Part shown: piece by piece, positions 1-8,175 of the stretch
Numbering within the stretch: position 1 is the stretch's first letter
Layout of the letters: each line of letters begins with the position of its first letter
Source of the DNA: Streptomyces sp. CC0208
Lineage (GTDB): Bacteria; Actinomycetota; Actinomycetes; Streptomycetales; Streptomycetaceae
Length of the DNA: 64,000 nucleotides
Assembly (NCBI RefSeq): GCF_003443735.1
Contig: NZ_CP031969.1
Location: 6,510,001-6,574,000 of the forward strand
Direction: 5' to 3'
The notes under the pieces: generated by a model
Seen by the model: the letters and a program-made list of their open reading frames with translations, nothing else
The model's database searches: none
Told to the model about the DNA's origin: nothing
Position numbers and translations under genes: made by a program

Positions 1-453
1 CCCGTCTTCGCCGAGATCGCGCCTTTACCCACGGGACTCGAACACTGGGTGAGCCTGTATCTGGCCATCACCAAGAACCCGCAGCGCGCCAGGTTCTCCT
101 ACGGCAGCGGGGGGTTGAGCCTCGACTGGAGCGGCGCACAGAGCGCGGTCTCCTCCGGCATGGCCAAGAAGCTCTTCGACCGGATCAACTCCGCCAACTC
201 GACCATCTACCGGTACGACCTCTTCGGATCGCCCAGCAGGGTCTTCGCCGACGACTTCACCTACCACCCGCTCGGTGGCTGCGTGCTGGGCAAGGCCACC
301 GACAACTACGGCCGCGTGAAGGGCTATTCGAGGCTGTACGTCACCGACGGCTCGCTGATCCCCGGCAACATCGGGGTGAACCCGTTCGTCACCATCACCG
401 CGCTCGCCGAACGCACGATGGCGCGGGTCCTCGTGGAGGACACCGCGCCATAG
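1..453 (+). CDS. Cholesterol oxidase (GMC family), C-terminal part, cut by window edge
   Basis: The first 150 codons in frame 1 are the C-terminal part of a GMC-family flavoprotein; the start lies before the window. The motif YHPLGGCVLGKATD carries the catalytic His region of class I cholesterol oxidases, and GVNPFVTITALAER near the end carries the conserved Asn. The segment VFAEIAPLPTGLE at the window start also resembles Streptomyces cholesterol oxidase (my recollection of the family). The enzyme oxidises and isomerises 3-beta-hydroxysterols with O2, usually secreted with FAD non-covalently bound. It converges with the acyl-CoA ligase gene, leaving a 15-bp gap. Whether a signal peptide exists cannot be seen. 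Confidence 0.85.
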   Translation, partial: PVFAEIAPLPTGLEHWVSLYLAITKNPQRARFSYGSGGLSLDWSGAQSAVSSGMAKKLFDRINSANSTIYRYDLFGSPSRVFADDFTYHPLGGCVLGKATDNYGRVKGYSRLYVTDGSLIPGNIGVNPFVTITALAERTMARVLVEDTAP

Positions 454-468
454 GCCCCGTACGGGCGA

Positions 469-2265
469 CTACTTCGCGTAGATCGCCTCGATCTCGTCCG
501 CGTAGTCCTTCGCCACCACGTTCCGCTTGAGCTTCAGGGACGGCGTGAGGTGGCCCGTCTCCTCCGTGAACTGGGAGGACAGAATGCGGAACTTCCGCAC
601 CGATTCCGCCTTCGACACCGCGGCGTTGCCGTCGTCGATCGCGGCCTGGATCGCCGCGTTCAGGTCCGCGTCCCCGGCCAGCGACGCCGCGGTGGAACCC
701 GCCGGCTTGCCGTGCTCCTCGGCCCAACGGCCCAGGAACTCCTCGTCGATGGTGACCAGCGCGCCCACGAACGGCCGCCCGTCGCCCACCACCATGCACT
801 CCGCGACCAGCGCGTGCGCCCGGATACGGTCCTCGATCACGGCCGGGGCGACGTTCTTGCCGCCCGCGGTGACGATGATCTCCTTCTTGCGGCCGGTGAT
901 CCTGAGGTAGCCGTCCTCGTCGAGGGTGCCGATGTCACCGGTGTGGAACCAGCCGTCGGTCAGCGCCTCGGCGGTCGCGGCCTCGTTGTTCCAGTAGCCC
1001 TTGAACAGGTGCTCGCCGTGCAGCAGCACCTCGCCGTCGTCGGCGATCCGGATCACCGAGCCAGGCAGCGGCTGCCCGACCGTGCCGATCTTCGTGCGGT
1101 CCCAGGGGTTGAAGGCGGTCGCCGCGCACGACTCGGTCAGGCCGTAGCCCTCCAGAACCGTGAAGCCGATGCCGCGGAAGAAGTGCCCGAGCCGCTCGCC
1201 CAGCGGGGCGCCACCGGAGATGGCGTACTCGCCCCGACCGCCCAGCACGGCCCGCAGCTTGCTGTAGACCAGCTTGTCGAAGGTCTTGTACTTGATCTTC
1301 AGCCCGAGCGACGGACCCGACGGGGTGTCCAGCGCCTTGCTGTAGGCGATCGCCGTGTCGGCGGCCTTGTCGAAGATCTTGCCCTTGCCGTCCGCCTGCG
1401 CCTTGGCGCGCGCCGAGTTGTAGACCTTCTCGAAGACGCGCGGCACGCCGAGGATCAACGTCGGCCGGAAGGACGCCAGTTCGTCGGTGAGCTGCTTGAT
1501 GTCCGGGACCATGCCCAGCTTGATCGGCGCCATCATCGGCGCGATCTGCACCAGCCGCCCGAAGACGTGCGCGAGCGGCAGGAAGAGCAGGACCGAGCAC
1601 TCGCCGGTGCGGAACAGCGGGCGCAGTCGCTCCACGATGTTGCCGCACTCGGCGAAGAAGCTGCGGTGGGTCAGCACACAGCCCTTGGGCCGGCCGGTGG
1701 TGCCCGAGGTGTAGACGATGGTCGCCGGGTCGTCGGCCTTCGCCAGCGAACTGCGCTCCTCGACGGTGGCGTCGCTGATGTCCTTGCCCGCGCGGCCCAG
1801 CTCCTCGACCCCGCCGCCCTCGATCTGCCAGACGTGCTTGAGCGCGGGCAGCTGCTCGCGCACCGACTCGACGGCCGCGCTGTGACCGTCCAGCTCCACG
1901 ACACAGGCGGTCGCGCCCGAGTCGCTGAGAATCCACTGGATCTGCTCCGCCGAGCTGGTCTCGTACACCGGCACGGTGACCGCGCCCGCGCTCCAGATCG
2001 CGAAGTCGAGCAGCGTCCACTCGTAACGGGTACGGGACATCAGGCCGACCCGGTCGCCCGGCTGGACGCCGGAGGCGATGAGCCCCTTGGCGGCGGCGTG
2101 CACCTCGGCCAGGAAGGCCGTGGCCGTCACGTCCTGCCACTGACCGCCCACCTTGCGGGCGATGACGGCGACGTCGGGATGCTGCGCGGCGTTTCTACGG
2201 ACGATGTCGGTGAGATTGCCGTCCGCAGGGACCTCGTACAAAGCCGGAAGGCTGAACTCGCGCAA
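469..2265 (-). CDS. Long-chain fatty-acid-CoA ligase, FadD15-like
   Basis: A 598-residue adenylate-forming enzyme that activates fatty acids through an acyl-AMP to acyl-CoA. The ATP-binding motif YTSGTTGRPKG is at about residues 185-195, followed by GYGLTES near 370, the TGD motif near 443 and GRKKEII near 457 with the C-terminal Lys-containing subdomain. The length fits the bacterial FadD/FACL family of about 600 residues. The start is a TTG preceded by an AGGAG site at usual spacing. It is monocistronic, convergent with the cholesterol oxidase gene. In Mycobacterium tuberculosis the equivalent locus end carries fadD15 (Rv2187), which supports orthology. Exact chain length preference is unknown. 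Confidence 0.9.
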   Translation of the reverse strand: MREFSLPALYEVPADGNLTDIVRRNAAQHPDVAVIARKVGGQWQDVTATAFLAEVHAAAKGLIASGVQPGDRVGLMSRTRYEWTLLDFAIWSAGAVTVPVYETSSAEQIQWILSDSGATACVVELDGHSAAVESVREQLPALKHVWQIEGGGVEELGRAGKDISDATVEERSSLAKADDPATIVYTSGTTGRPKGCVLTHRSFFAECGNIVERLRPLFRTGECSVLLFLPLAHVFGRLVQIAPMMAPIKLGMVPDIKQLTDELASFRPTLILGVPRVFEKVYNSARAKAQADGKGKIFDKAADTAIAYSKALDTPSGPSLGLKIKYKTFDKLVYSKLRAVLGGRGEYAISGGAPLGERLGHFFRGIGFTVLEGYGLTESCAATAFNPWDRTKIGTVGQPLPGSVIRIADDGEVLLHGEHLFKGYWNNEAATAEALTDGWFHTGDIGTLDEDGYLRITGRKKEIIVTAGGKNVAPAVIEDRIRAHALVAECMVVGDGRPFVGALVTIDEEFLGRWAEEHGKPAGSTAASLAGDADLNAAIQAAIDDGNAAVSKAESVRKFRILSSQFTEETGHLTPSLKLKRNVVAKDYADEIEAIYAK

Positions 2266-2557
2266 GACTGCTGCTCCTCATAGGGCGCCGGCGCCACGAC
2301 GTTGTGTGATGCGACGGTCGGTCCAAGGCTCGGGCAGGTGCTCAGGATTTCAGTAATTGAATGCTGAGCACGACTGGACTGCCCGGACGTTACCCGCCGG
2401 TATGGCTTCTTCGACAGGGGGTCCCGGCGAGATGTTCGCTGCGTCACACGGATTGGGGTTCCCCGGCACAGTAGTCCACCTGCTTGCCGACTGGCCAGTA
2501 ACCGCAGGCCCGGTCGGCACTGTTCACGTATGCCGCACAGCCTTACCCTTGATCGTC

Positions 2558-3355
2558 ATGGCACCCACACCGGCCGGAAACCGGAAGACACGCGTACACG
2601 TGGTCAGTGACGTGCACGGCAACGCCCGTGACCTGGCCAGAGCCGGCGAGGGTGCCGACGCCCTGATCTGCCTGGGCGACCTGGTGCTGTTCCTGGACTA
2701 CGCCGACCACTCGCGCGGCATCTTCCCCGACCTGTTCGGGGTGGAGAACGCGGACCGCATCGTGGAACTGCGCACCGCCCGCCGTTTCGAGGAGGCGCGG
2801 GAGTTCGGGGCCCGGCTGTGGGGCGGGATCGGTGCCGACCGGGCCTCGGTGATCGAGACGGCGGTGCGCAAGCAGTACGCCGAGATGTTCGCCGCGTTCC
2901 CGACACCGACGTACGCGACCTACGGCAATGTCGACATGCCGCCTCTGTGGCGGGAGTACGCCGGGCCCGGCACGACCGTGCTCGACGGCGAGCGGGTGGA
3001 GATCGGCGGCTGGACGTTCGGCTTCGTCGGCGGCGGCCTCAGGACCCCCATGCGGACGCCCTACGAGATCGACGACGAGGAGTACGCGGCGAAGATCGAG
3101 GCGGTCGGCGAGGTGGACGTGCTCTGCACACACATCCCGCCGGAGGTGCCGGAGCTGGTCTACGACACGGTGGCGCGGCGGTTCGAGCGGGGGAGCCGGG
3201 CGCTGCTGGCAGCGATCCACCGCACCCGGCCCCGCTACTCGTTGTTCGGTCATGTCCACCAGCCCCTGGTCCGGCGGATGCGGATCGGGGCGACCGAGTG
3301 CGTGAACGTGGGGCACTTCGCGGGGAGCGGGAAGCCGTGGGCGCTGGAATGGTGA
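2558..3355 (+). CDS. Metallophosphoesterase family protein
   Basis: A 265-residue calcineurin-like phosphoesterase. The metal-ligand motifs are in order: SDVHGN near residue 16, GDLV near 38, a GN motif (ATYGNVD) near 124, an H in CTHIPPE and GHVHQ near the C-terminus. The central insert between motif 2 and the GN motif (about residues 45-115) is longer than in simple YfcE-type enzymes. The open frame extends 67 codons upstream, but that stretch looks non-coding, so the ATG at 2558 was chosen. No strong Shine-Dalgarno is seen; a TACCCT hexamer just upstream allows a leaderless start. Substrate unknown; a phosphodiesterase or protein phosphatase role is possible. Confidence 0.8.
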   Translation: MAPTPAGNRKTRVHVVSDVHGNARDLARAGEGADALICLGDLVLFLDYADHSRGIFPDLFGVENADRIVELRTARRFEEAREFGARLWGGIGADRASVIETAVRKQYAEMFAAFPTPTYATYGNVDMPPLWREYAGPGTTVLDGERVEIGGWTFGFVGGGLRTPMRTPYEIDDEEYAAKIEAVGEVDVLCTHIPPEVPELVYDTVARRFERGSRALLAAIHRTRPRYSLFGHVHQPLVRRMRIGATECVNVGHFAGSGKPWALEW

Positions 3356-3438
3356 CTCCGTCCGCGCGGTAGCCTTCACGCTGCACAGACGTGCGTACCA
3401 CCCTTCCTCACCGGACCTTATCTGGAGGAGCCACGGCG

Positions 3439-3879
3439 ATGGCGGAACACACCAGTTCGAGCATCACGATCGAAGCTGCGCCGGCCGACGTCATGGCCGT
3501 GATCGCGGACTTCGCCCGCTACCCGGACTGGACGGGTGAGGTGAAGCAGGCGGAGGTGCTCTCCACGGACGCGTCCGGCCGTGCCGAGCAGGTCCGGCTG
3601 GTCATGGACGCGGGCGCCATCAAGGACGACCAGGTCCTCGGCTACACCTGGACCGGCGAGAACGAGGTCTCCTGGACGCTGGTCAAGTCCCAGATGCTGC
3701 GGCAGCTGGACGGTTCGTACGTGCTGAAGCCGGCGGGTGCGGGGGCGACGGAGGTCACGTACCTGCTGACGGTCGACGTCAAGATCCCGATGCTCGGCAT
3801 GATCAAGCGCAAGGCGGAGAAGGTCATCATCGACCGGGCGCTGGCGGGGCTGAAGAAGCGGGTGGAGTCGGGGCAGTAG
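3439..3879 (+). CDS. SRPBCC (polyketide cyclase/START-like) family protein
   Basis: A 146-residue protein of the SRPBCC lipid-binding fold. It begins SSSITIEAAPADVMAVIADF, the usual opening strand plus helix, has YPDWTGEVK, and ends in a long C-terminal helix. The ATG at 3439 follows a GGAGGAG ribosome site 8 bases upstream. It sits between the metallophosphoesterase and the ArsA-like gene. In M. tuberculosis the equivalent neighbours are Rv2185c (TB16.3, SRPBCC) and Rv2184c (ArsA-like), so this is a conserved pair. It probably binds a hydrophobic ligand; no catalytic residues can be assigned. Confidence 0.85.
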   Translation: MAEHTSSSITIEAAPADVMAVIADFARYPDWTGEVKQAEVLSTDASGRAEQVRLVMDAGAIKDDQVLGYTWTGENEVSWTLVKSQMLRQLDGSYVLKPAGAGATEVTYLLTVDVKIPMLGMIKRKAEKVIIDRALAGLKKRVESGQ

Positions 3880-3893
3880 AGGTCGCGTTTTTG

Positions 3894-3980
3894 TCGCGCA
3901 GTTCCCCGCGCCCCCAAGAAGGTGGGTACAGCTGGACCGGCCGCGACTGTACCCACTCAGGGGCGCGGGGAACTGCGCGA
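3894..3980. repeat. Nested palindrome containing a dispersed Streptomyces intergenic repeat
   Basis: Two perfect 21-base arms, 3894-3914 and 3960-3980 (plus-strand right arm begins GGGGCGCGGGGAACTGCGCG), enclose a second perfect 10-base inverted pair GTGGGTACAG (3922-3931) and CTGTACCCAC (3947-3956). The outer arm recurs as a single copy at 6772-6792. RNA from either strand would fold into a long hairpin, so it may act as a terminator between the SRPBCC and ArsA-like genes. The outer arm is a sequence I recognise as common between Streptomyces genes. Confidence 0.8.
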
Positions 3981-4025
3981 TCAGCCACGACGCGCCCGCA
4001 GCCGAGTCCGTTACGGTTCACCCCT

Positions 4026-5183
4026 ATGCGCACCATCCTGATCACGGGCCCTGGCGGCAGTGGCCGTACGACCATCGCCGCCGCCACCGCGCTCGCCGCC
4101 GCCCGCGAGGGAACCCGCACTCTTGTGCTGAGCGCCGACCGGACCGACACCCTGGGCACGGTCCTCGGCGCGAAAACCGGCCCCACCCCCACCCAGGTCA
4201 CCCCCACTCTCACCGCCTGGCGCCCCGACGCCACCGCAGGATTCCGGGACGACCTCGCCGCCTTCCAGGACCGTGCCTCCCACGTGCTCGACCTGCTCGG
4301 CGCCTCCCGCCTCGACCCCGAGGAGGTCACCCCTCTCCCCGGCGCCGAGGAACTCACCCTCCTGCGCGCCCTGCGCGACGCGGCCCTCTCCGAGCGCCAT
4401 GAGCTGCTGGTCGTGGATCTGCCGCCCACCCCGCAGGCCCTCGCGCTCCTCTCCCTCCCCGAGGAACTGCGCCGCTACCTGCGCCGGCTCCTGCCCGCCG
4501 AGCGCCAGGCGGCCGCCGGCCTGCGCCCCGTCCTCGGACGGCTCGCCGGCATTCCCATGCCCTCGGAGTGGCTGTACGAGACCGCCGCCCGCTGGGACAC
4601 CGAACTCGGCGCGGTCCAGGCCGTCCTCGCCGACCGGCAGGCCGTGCTGCGACTGGTCGCCGAACCCGGCCCCGCCGGCACCGACGCCGTACAGGCCGCG
4701 AGCCTGGCCCTCGCCCTGCGCGGCCTGCGCCCCGACACCCTGGTCGCCAACCGCGTCGTACCGGAGGACTGGCCCGCGGGACTCGTCGCCCAGCAGCGCA
4801 AGGCCCTGGAGGAGTGGCAGGAGTCCTACGACGTCCGCGCCGTCCCGCATCTCGGCCACGACCCGCGCGGCGACGACGACCTCGGCGCGCTCGCCGTCCC
4901 CGAGGTCAACGACACGACCTCCACCGTCGAGTGGCCCGTCGTCGATCACCTCGCCGAGGACGGCGTGCTGGTGTGGCACATCCCGCTGCCCGGCGCCCTC
5001 CGCGACGAGCTGGACCTGGTCCGGCGCGGCGACGAACTCGTCGTCAGCGCGGGCCAGTTCCGCCGGATCGTCCCGCTGCCCTCGGTCCTGCGCCGCTGCA
5101 CCGTGGCCGGCGCCGCCCTGCGCGAGGGCGAGCTGCGGATCCGGTTCGCGCCGGACCCGGATCTGTGGCCCCGCACTCCGTGA
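4026..5183 (+). CDS. ArsA/GET3-like P-loop protein with altered Walker A
   Basis: A 385-residue protein with the layout of actinobacterial ArsA-like (anion-transporting ATPase) proteins. After MRTILIT comes a P-loop reading GPGGSGRTT, where family members normally have GKGGVGKTT: both the signature Lys and the Walker Lys are replaced, by Pro and Arg. LVLSADRTDTLGTVLG corresponds to the switch I/A-loop region and LLVVDLPPTPQAL to the DxxPTGHTL-type segment with the 'GH' lost. The C-terminal half, RIVPLPSVLRR, resembles the family's final beta domain. The ATG at 4026 lies 45 bases after the palindrome; earlier in-frame starts run through that repeat. It is probably co-transcribed with DUF5304 and glkA. 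ATPase activity is doubtful. Confidence 0.75.
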   Translation: MRTILITGPGGSGRTTIAAATALAAAREGTRTLVLSADRTDTLGTVLGAKTGPTPTQVTPTLTAWRPDATAGFRDDLAAFQDRASHVLDLLGASRLDPEEVTPLPGAEELTLLRALRDAALSERHELLVVDLPPTPQALALLSLPEELRRYLRRLLPAERQAAAGLRPVLGRLAGIPMPSEWLYETAARWDTELGAVQAVLADRQAVLRLVAEPGPAGTDAVQAASLALALRGLRPDTLVANRVVPEDWPAGLVAQQRKALEEWQESYDVRAVPHLGHDPRGDDDLGALAVPEVNDTTSTVEWPVVDHLAEDGVLVWHIPLPGALRDELDLVRRGDELVVSAGQFRRIVPLPSVLRRCTVAGAALREGELRIRFAPDPDLWPRTP

Positions 5184-5240
5184 ACCGCGTACGCCCATTC
5201 GGGTAACGTCGTAGGGACGAACCGTAGTCAGGAGTCCGTC

Positions 5241-5726
5241 ATGAGCGAAGAGCTCCCCCCGTCCGACGCCGCTGACCGTGAGCCCGCGGACGCCGTGGAC
5301 GAGGTACGGGCGACCGACGCCGACGCGTGGGCGACGGCGGTCGCGGAGGACCTCGCGGCGGAGAAGGCCCGCCGCCGCACCCAGTACGGCCAGCCCCCGG
5401 GCTCGGCCGCCGAGGAGCTGCGCAAGCTCGTCGACAACGTCGCCGAGAAGCTGTCCGGCCTCCAGTCCCCGCTGCTCGGGGGAATCGCGGGACCCGCCGC
5501 CCAGCAGATGGTCAAGCAGGTCGTCCAGCAGGCCAAGGCCGCGGTCGAGCCGGTCATCGAGCGCAATCCGGACGTCTTCGACCACCTCGCCGCCGCCGGT
5601 GGCGAACTCCTCGCCGCGTACCGCTCCGCGGTCCAGGCGCAGGAACAGCGCTGGAGCCGGCGTGACGACACCCTGCGCGACAAGGGCGAGGAGGGCCCCG
5701 GTCCCGAGCGCATCGACTTGGACTGA
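5241..5726 (+). CDS. DUF5304 protein upstream of glucokinase (SCO2127-like)
   Basis: A 161-residue acidic, Ala/Glu-rich soluble protein with no transmembrane segment and no enzymatic motif. Its centre (about residues 52-120) is predicted helical: AAEELRKLVDNVAEKL, then QMVKQVVQQAKAAVEPV. The ATG at 5241 has a CAGGAG site upstream. It stands directly before glkA with a 67-bp gap. The gene in this position in S. coelicolor (SCO2127, from memory) has been reported to affect glucokinase and glucose repression; that link is taken from position and general similarity only. Confidence 0.75.
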   Translation: MSEELPPSDAADREPADAVDEVRATDADAWATAVAEDLAAEKARRRTQYGQPPGSAAEELRKLVDNVAEKLSGLQSPLLGGIAGPAAQQMVKQVVQQAKAAVEPVIERNPDVFDHLAAAGGELLAAYRSAVQAQEQRWSRRDDTLRDKGEEGPGPERIDLD

Positions 5727-5793
5727 AACCCGCTGACGGCAGGGCCTCGGGTACGGTTGGCCGTAGCGGGGCTCGACCGAAACTGAGGGATTC

Positions 5794-6747
5794 ATGGGAC
5801 TCACCATCGGCGTCGACATCGGCGGCACGAAGATCGCGGCCGGCGTGGTCGATGAGGAAGGCAACATCCTCTCGACCCACAAGGTGCCGACCCCGGGCAC
5901 GGCCGAGGGCATCGTGGACGCGATCGCCTCGGCGGTGGAGGGCGCGCGTGCCGGGCACGACATCGTGGGCGTGGGCATCGGTGCGGCCGGATACGTCAAC
6001 CGCCAGCGCTCGGAGGTCTACTTCGCCCCCAACATCCACTGGCGGAACGAGCCGCTGAAGGAGAAGGTCGAGACCCGTGTCGGCCTTCCGGTCGTCGTGG
6101 AGAACGACGCCAACGCGGCCGCGTGGGGCGAGTACAAGTTCGGGGCGGGCAAGGGCCACCGCAACGTCATCTGCATCACGCTCGGCACCGGCCTCGGTGG
6201 CGGCATCATCATCGGCAACAAGCTGCGCCGCGGCCACTTCGGCGTGGCGGCCGAGTTCGGCCACATCCGCATGGTCCCGGACGGCCTCCTGTGCGGCTGC
6301 GGCTCGCAGGGCTGCTGGGAGCAGTACGCCTCCGGGCGCGCCCTGGTGAGGTACGCCAAGCAGCGCGCCAACGCCACCCCGGAGAACGCCGAGATCCTCC
6401 TCGGACTCGGTGACGGCAGCCCCGACGGCATCGAGGGCAAGCACATCTCCATGGCCGCTCGCCAGGGCGACCCGGTCGCGGTCGACTCCTACCGCGAGCT
6501 CGCCCGTTGGGCCGGCGCGGGCCTGGCCGACCTGGCCTCCCTCTTCGACCCCTCCGCCTTCATCGTCGGCGGCGGCCTCTCCGACGAGGGCGAACTGGTC
6601 CTGGACCCGATCCGCAAGTCCTACAAGCGCTGGCTGGTGGGCGGCAACTGGCGTCCCGTGGCGGACGTCATCGCCGCCCAACTGGGCAACAAGGCGGGGC
6701 TTGTCGGGGCAGCCGACCTGGCGAGAGAGCCGGACCCGATCATGTGA
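5794..6747 (+). CDS. glkA: ROK-family glucokinase
   Basis: A 317-residue ROK-family sugar kinase that phosphorylates glucose with ATP and, in Streptomyces, is needed for glucose repression. The N-terminal phosphate loop GVDIGGTKIA lies at residues 6-15; ENDANAAAWGEYKFGAG holds the catalytic Asp; TLGTGLGGG binds ATP phosphate; EFGHIRM and CGCGSQGCWEQYASG give the ROK zinc site (His plus three Cys); and a C-terminal GGGLSDEGE follows. No N-terminal DNA-binding domain is present, so it is a kinase and not a ROK repressor. Length and motifs are standard. Confidence 0.96.
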   Translation: MGLTIGVDIGGTKIAAGVVDEEGNILSTHKVPTPGTAEGIVDAIASAVEGARAGHDIVGVGIGAAGYVNRQRSEVYFAPNIHWRNEPLKEKVETRVGLPVVVENDANAAAWGEYKFGAGKGHRNVICITLGTGLGGGIIIGNKLRRGHFGVAAEFGHIRMVPDGLLCGCGSQGCWEQYASGRALVRYAKQRANATPENAEILLGLGDGSPDGIEGKHISMAARQGDPVAVDSYRELARWAGAGLADLASLFDPSAFIVGGGLSDEGELVLDPIRKSYKRWLVGGNWRPVADVIAAQLGNKAGLVGAADLAREPDPIM

Positions 6748-6771
6748 TCAGGCGTTGACCGGACCTGCCCA

Positions 6772-6792
6772 GGGGCGCGGGGAACTGCGCGA
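6772..6792. repeat. Second copy of the dispersed 21-bp repeat arm
   Basis: This is identical to 3960-3980 of the nested palindrome, and the bases that follow (CCAGCCAC versus TCAGCCAC) also nearly match. No opposing arm lies nearby, so it is a solo copy between glkA and the next gene. Confidence 0.8.
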
Positions 6793-6861
6793 CCAGCCAC
6801 GGACGACCGGCAGTCGCACACCGTCCTCGCGCCCCTCCCCTTTGGGCGTAGATTGATCCAC

Positions 6862-7569
6862 ATGGTTCTGGTCAAGGTCCTGAGCTACAACATCCGCTCG
6901 ATGCGGGACGACACAGACGCGCTGGCCCGGGTCATCCAGGCCTGCGAACCGGATCTCGTCCTGATCCAGGAAGCCCCCCGCTTCTTCCGCTGGCGCAAGA
7001 AGCTGGCAAGGCTGGCGTCGACCGCGGGACTGGTCGTCCTCACCGGAGGCGGCACCGCGGCGGGCCCCGCGATCCTCTGCAACCTCCGCGTCACCGTCGA
7101 ACGCACCGAGGACGTCCTCCTGCCCCTCATCCCCGGCCAGCACCGCCGGGGCTTCGCCACGGCCGTCGTACGGATCGGCGCAGCCCGGCTCGGCGTACTG
7201 AGCTGTCACCTGTCGTTGCAGAAGGACGAGCGCTACGACCAGGCGGGCATGCTCCTCGACCGCCTGGCCGGCATGGGCGTGGAGCACGCCGTGGCCGGCG
7301 GCGACCTCAACGACCGCCCCACGGGACCCGCCTTCAGCCGTATCGCGGACAGCCTTCAGGACTGCTGGGCGACCAGCCCGACCGGCGGCGAGGTCACCTG
7401 GACCCGCACCGAACCCCACCGGCGTATCGACGCGATCTTCGCCACGAAGGGCATCGAGGTGCGCGGCTGCGGGGTCCCCCTGGACCTGCCCGGGATCACG
7501 GAGACAGACCTGAGGGCGGCCACCGACCATCTCCCGGTCCTGGCCACCCTCGACATCCCCGCGAGCTGA
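6862..7569 (+). CDS. Endonuclease/exonuclease/phosphatase family hydrolase
   Basis: A 235-residue EEP-superfamily metal-dependent hydrolase. The canonical residues appear in order: Asn in LSYNIRSM, Glu in LVLIQEAP, His in LSCHLSLQ, Asp/Asn in GGDLNDRP, Asp in RRIDAIFA and Asp-His in ATDHLPV. No signal peptide or extra domain is seen. A TAGATT hexamer ends 7 bases before the ATG at 6862 and no Shine-Dalgarno is present, so a leaderless mRNA is likely; a TTG three codons earlier is the alternative. The substrate may be DNA, a phosphoinositide-like diester or another phosphoester. Confidence 0.85.
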   Translation: MVLVKVLSYNIRSMRDDTDALARVIQACEPDLVLIQEAPRFFRWRKKLARLASTAGLVVLTGGGTAAGPAILCNLRVTVERTEDVLLPLIPGQHRRGFATAVVRIGAARLGVLSCHLSLQKDERYDQAGMLLDRLAGMGVEHAVAGGDLNDRPTGPAFSRIADSLQDCWATSPTGGEVTWTRTEPHRRIDAIFATKGIEVRGCGVPLDLPGITETDLRAATDHLPVLATLDIPAS

Positions 7570-7575
7570 GCCGGA

Positions 7576-8175
7576 CTAGACGACCGCTCCCCGGCCGGGA
7601 TTCTCGTCGTCCTCGTCGTCCGCCCGCATCCGCGTCACCAGGGTGACGAAGCCGCCCAGGAACCCGCCGATCCCGACCGTGGCCAGCCACCACGTCATCT
7701 CCCAGCCGAGCAGCACCGCGACCAGCAGCAGGACCGGGCCGCCCAGCACGCCCAGCCAGGCGAACTTCGCGGTGGTGTCCGCGGCGGGCAGCGGCGGCGG
7801 CTCCGGCGGCACGAAGTGCCCCTCGTCGTCCTCCTCGAAGTCGTCCTCGGAGGGCTCCGGGCCGCTGTAGTCACGGGGCCCGACGCCGGGCGCGAAGGAG
7901 ACGGAACCGCCCAGCGGCTTGGCCGGCTTCTCGTCCTTCTTCGGCTTGGGCTCCGGCTTCTCCAGTGCCGTCACCGTCGGCTCGTCGTTCGTCTCGGTCT
8001 CGAGGAGCGCGAGATCCTCGACCGACTTGAACGGCTTGGTCCCCGGCGGGTCCTTCGGCTCCTCGCCGTACCCGGCGACGATGGCCGCCCACGCGGCCTC
8101 CTCGTCGAACGGGACGCCCTGCTCCTCGGGCTCGTGGCCCTCGCGGTCCTCGCGCTCGGAGTCGTGCTCAGCCAC
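7576..8175 (-). CDS. Acidic membrane protein, unknown function
   Basis: A 199-residue protein that I do not recognise by name. The first 140 residues are highly charged and Pro-rich (EEDDEGHF, PEPKPKKDEKP), likely a disordered cytoplasmic region. They are followed by two hydrophobic segments, LGVLGGPVLLLVAVLLGWEM and LATVGIGGFLGGFVTLV, then a short charged tail. The start is a GTG at 8175 with AGGGAC upstream; it overlaps the 3' end of the esterase gene by 8 bases, implying translational coupling. An in-frame upstream start would run deep into the esterase gene and was rejected. Confidence 0.75.
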   Translation of the reverse strand: MAEHDSEREDREGHEPEEQGVPFDEEAAWAAIVAGYGEEPKDPPGTKPFKSVEDLALLETETNDEPTVTALEKPEPKPKKDEKPAKPLGGSVSFAPGVGPRDYSGPEPSEDDFEEDDEGHFVPPEPPPLPAADTTAKFAWLGVLGGPVLLLVAVLLGWEMTWWLATVGIGGFLGGFVTLVTRMRADDEDDENPGRGAVV

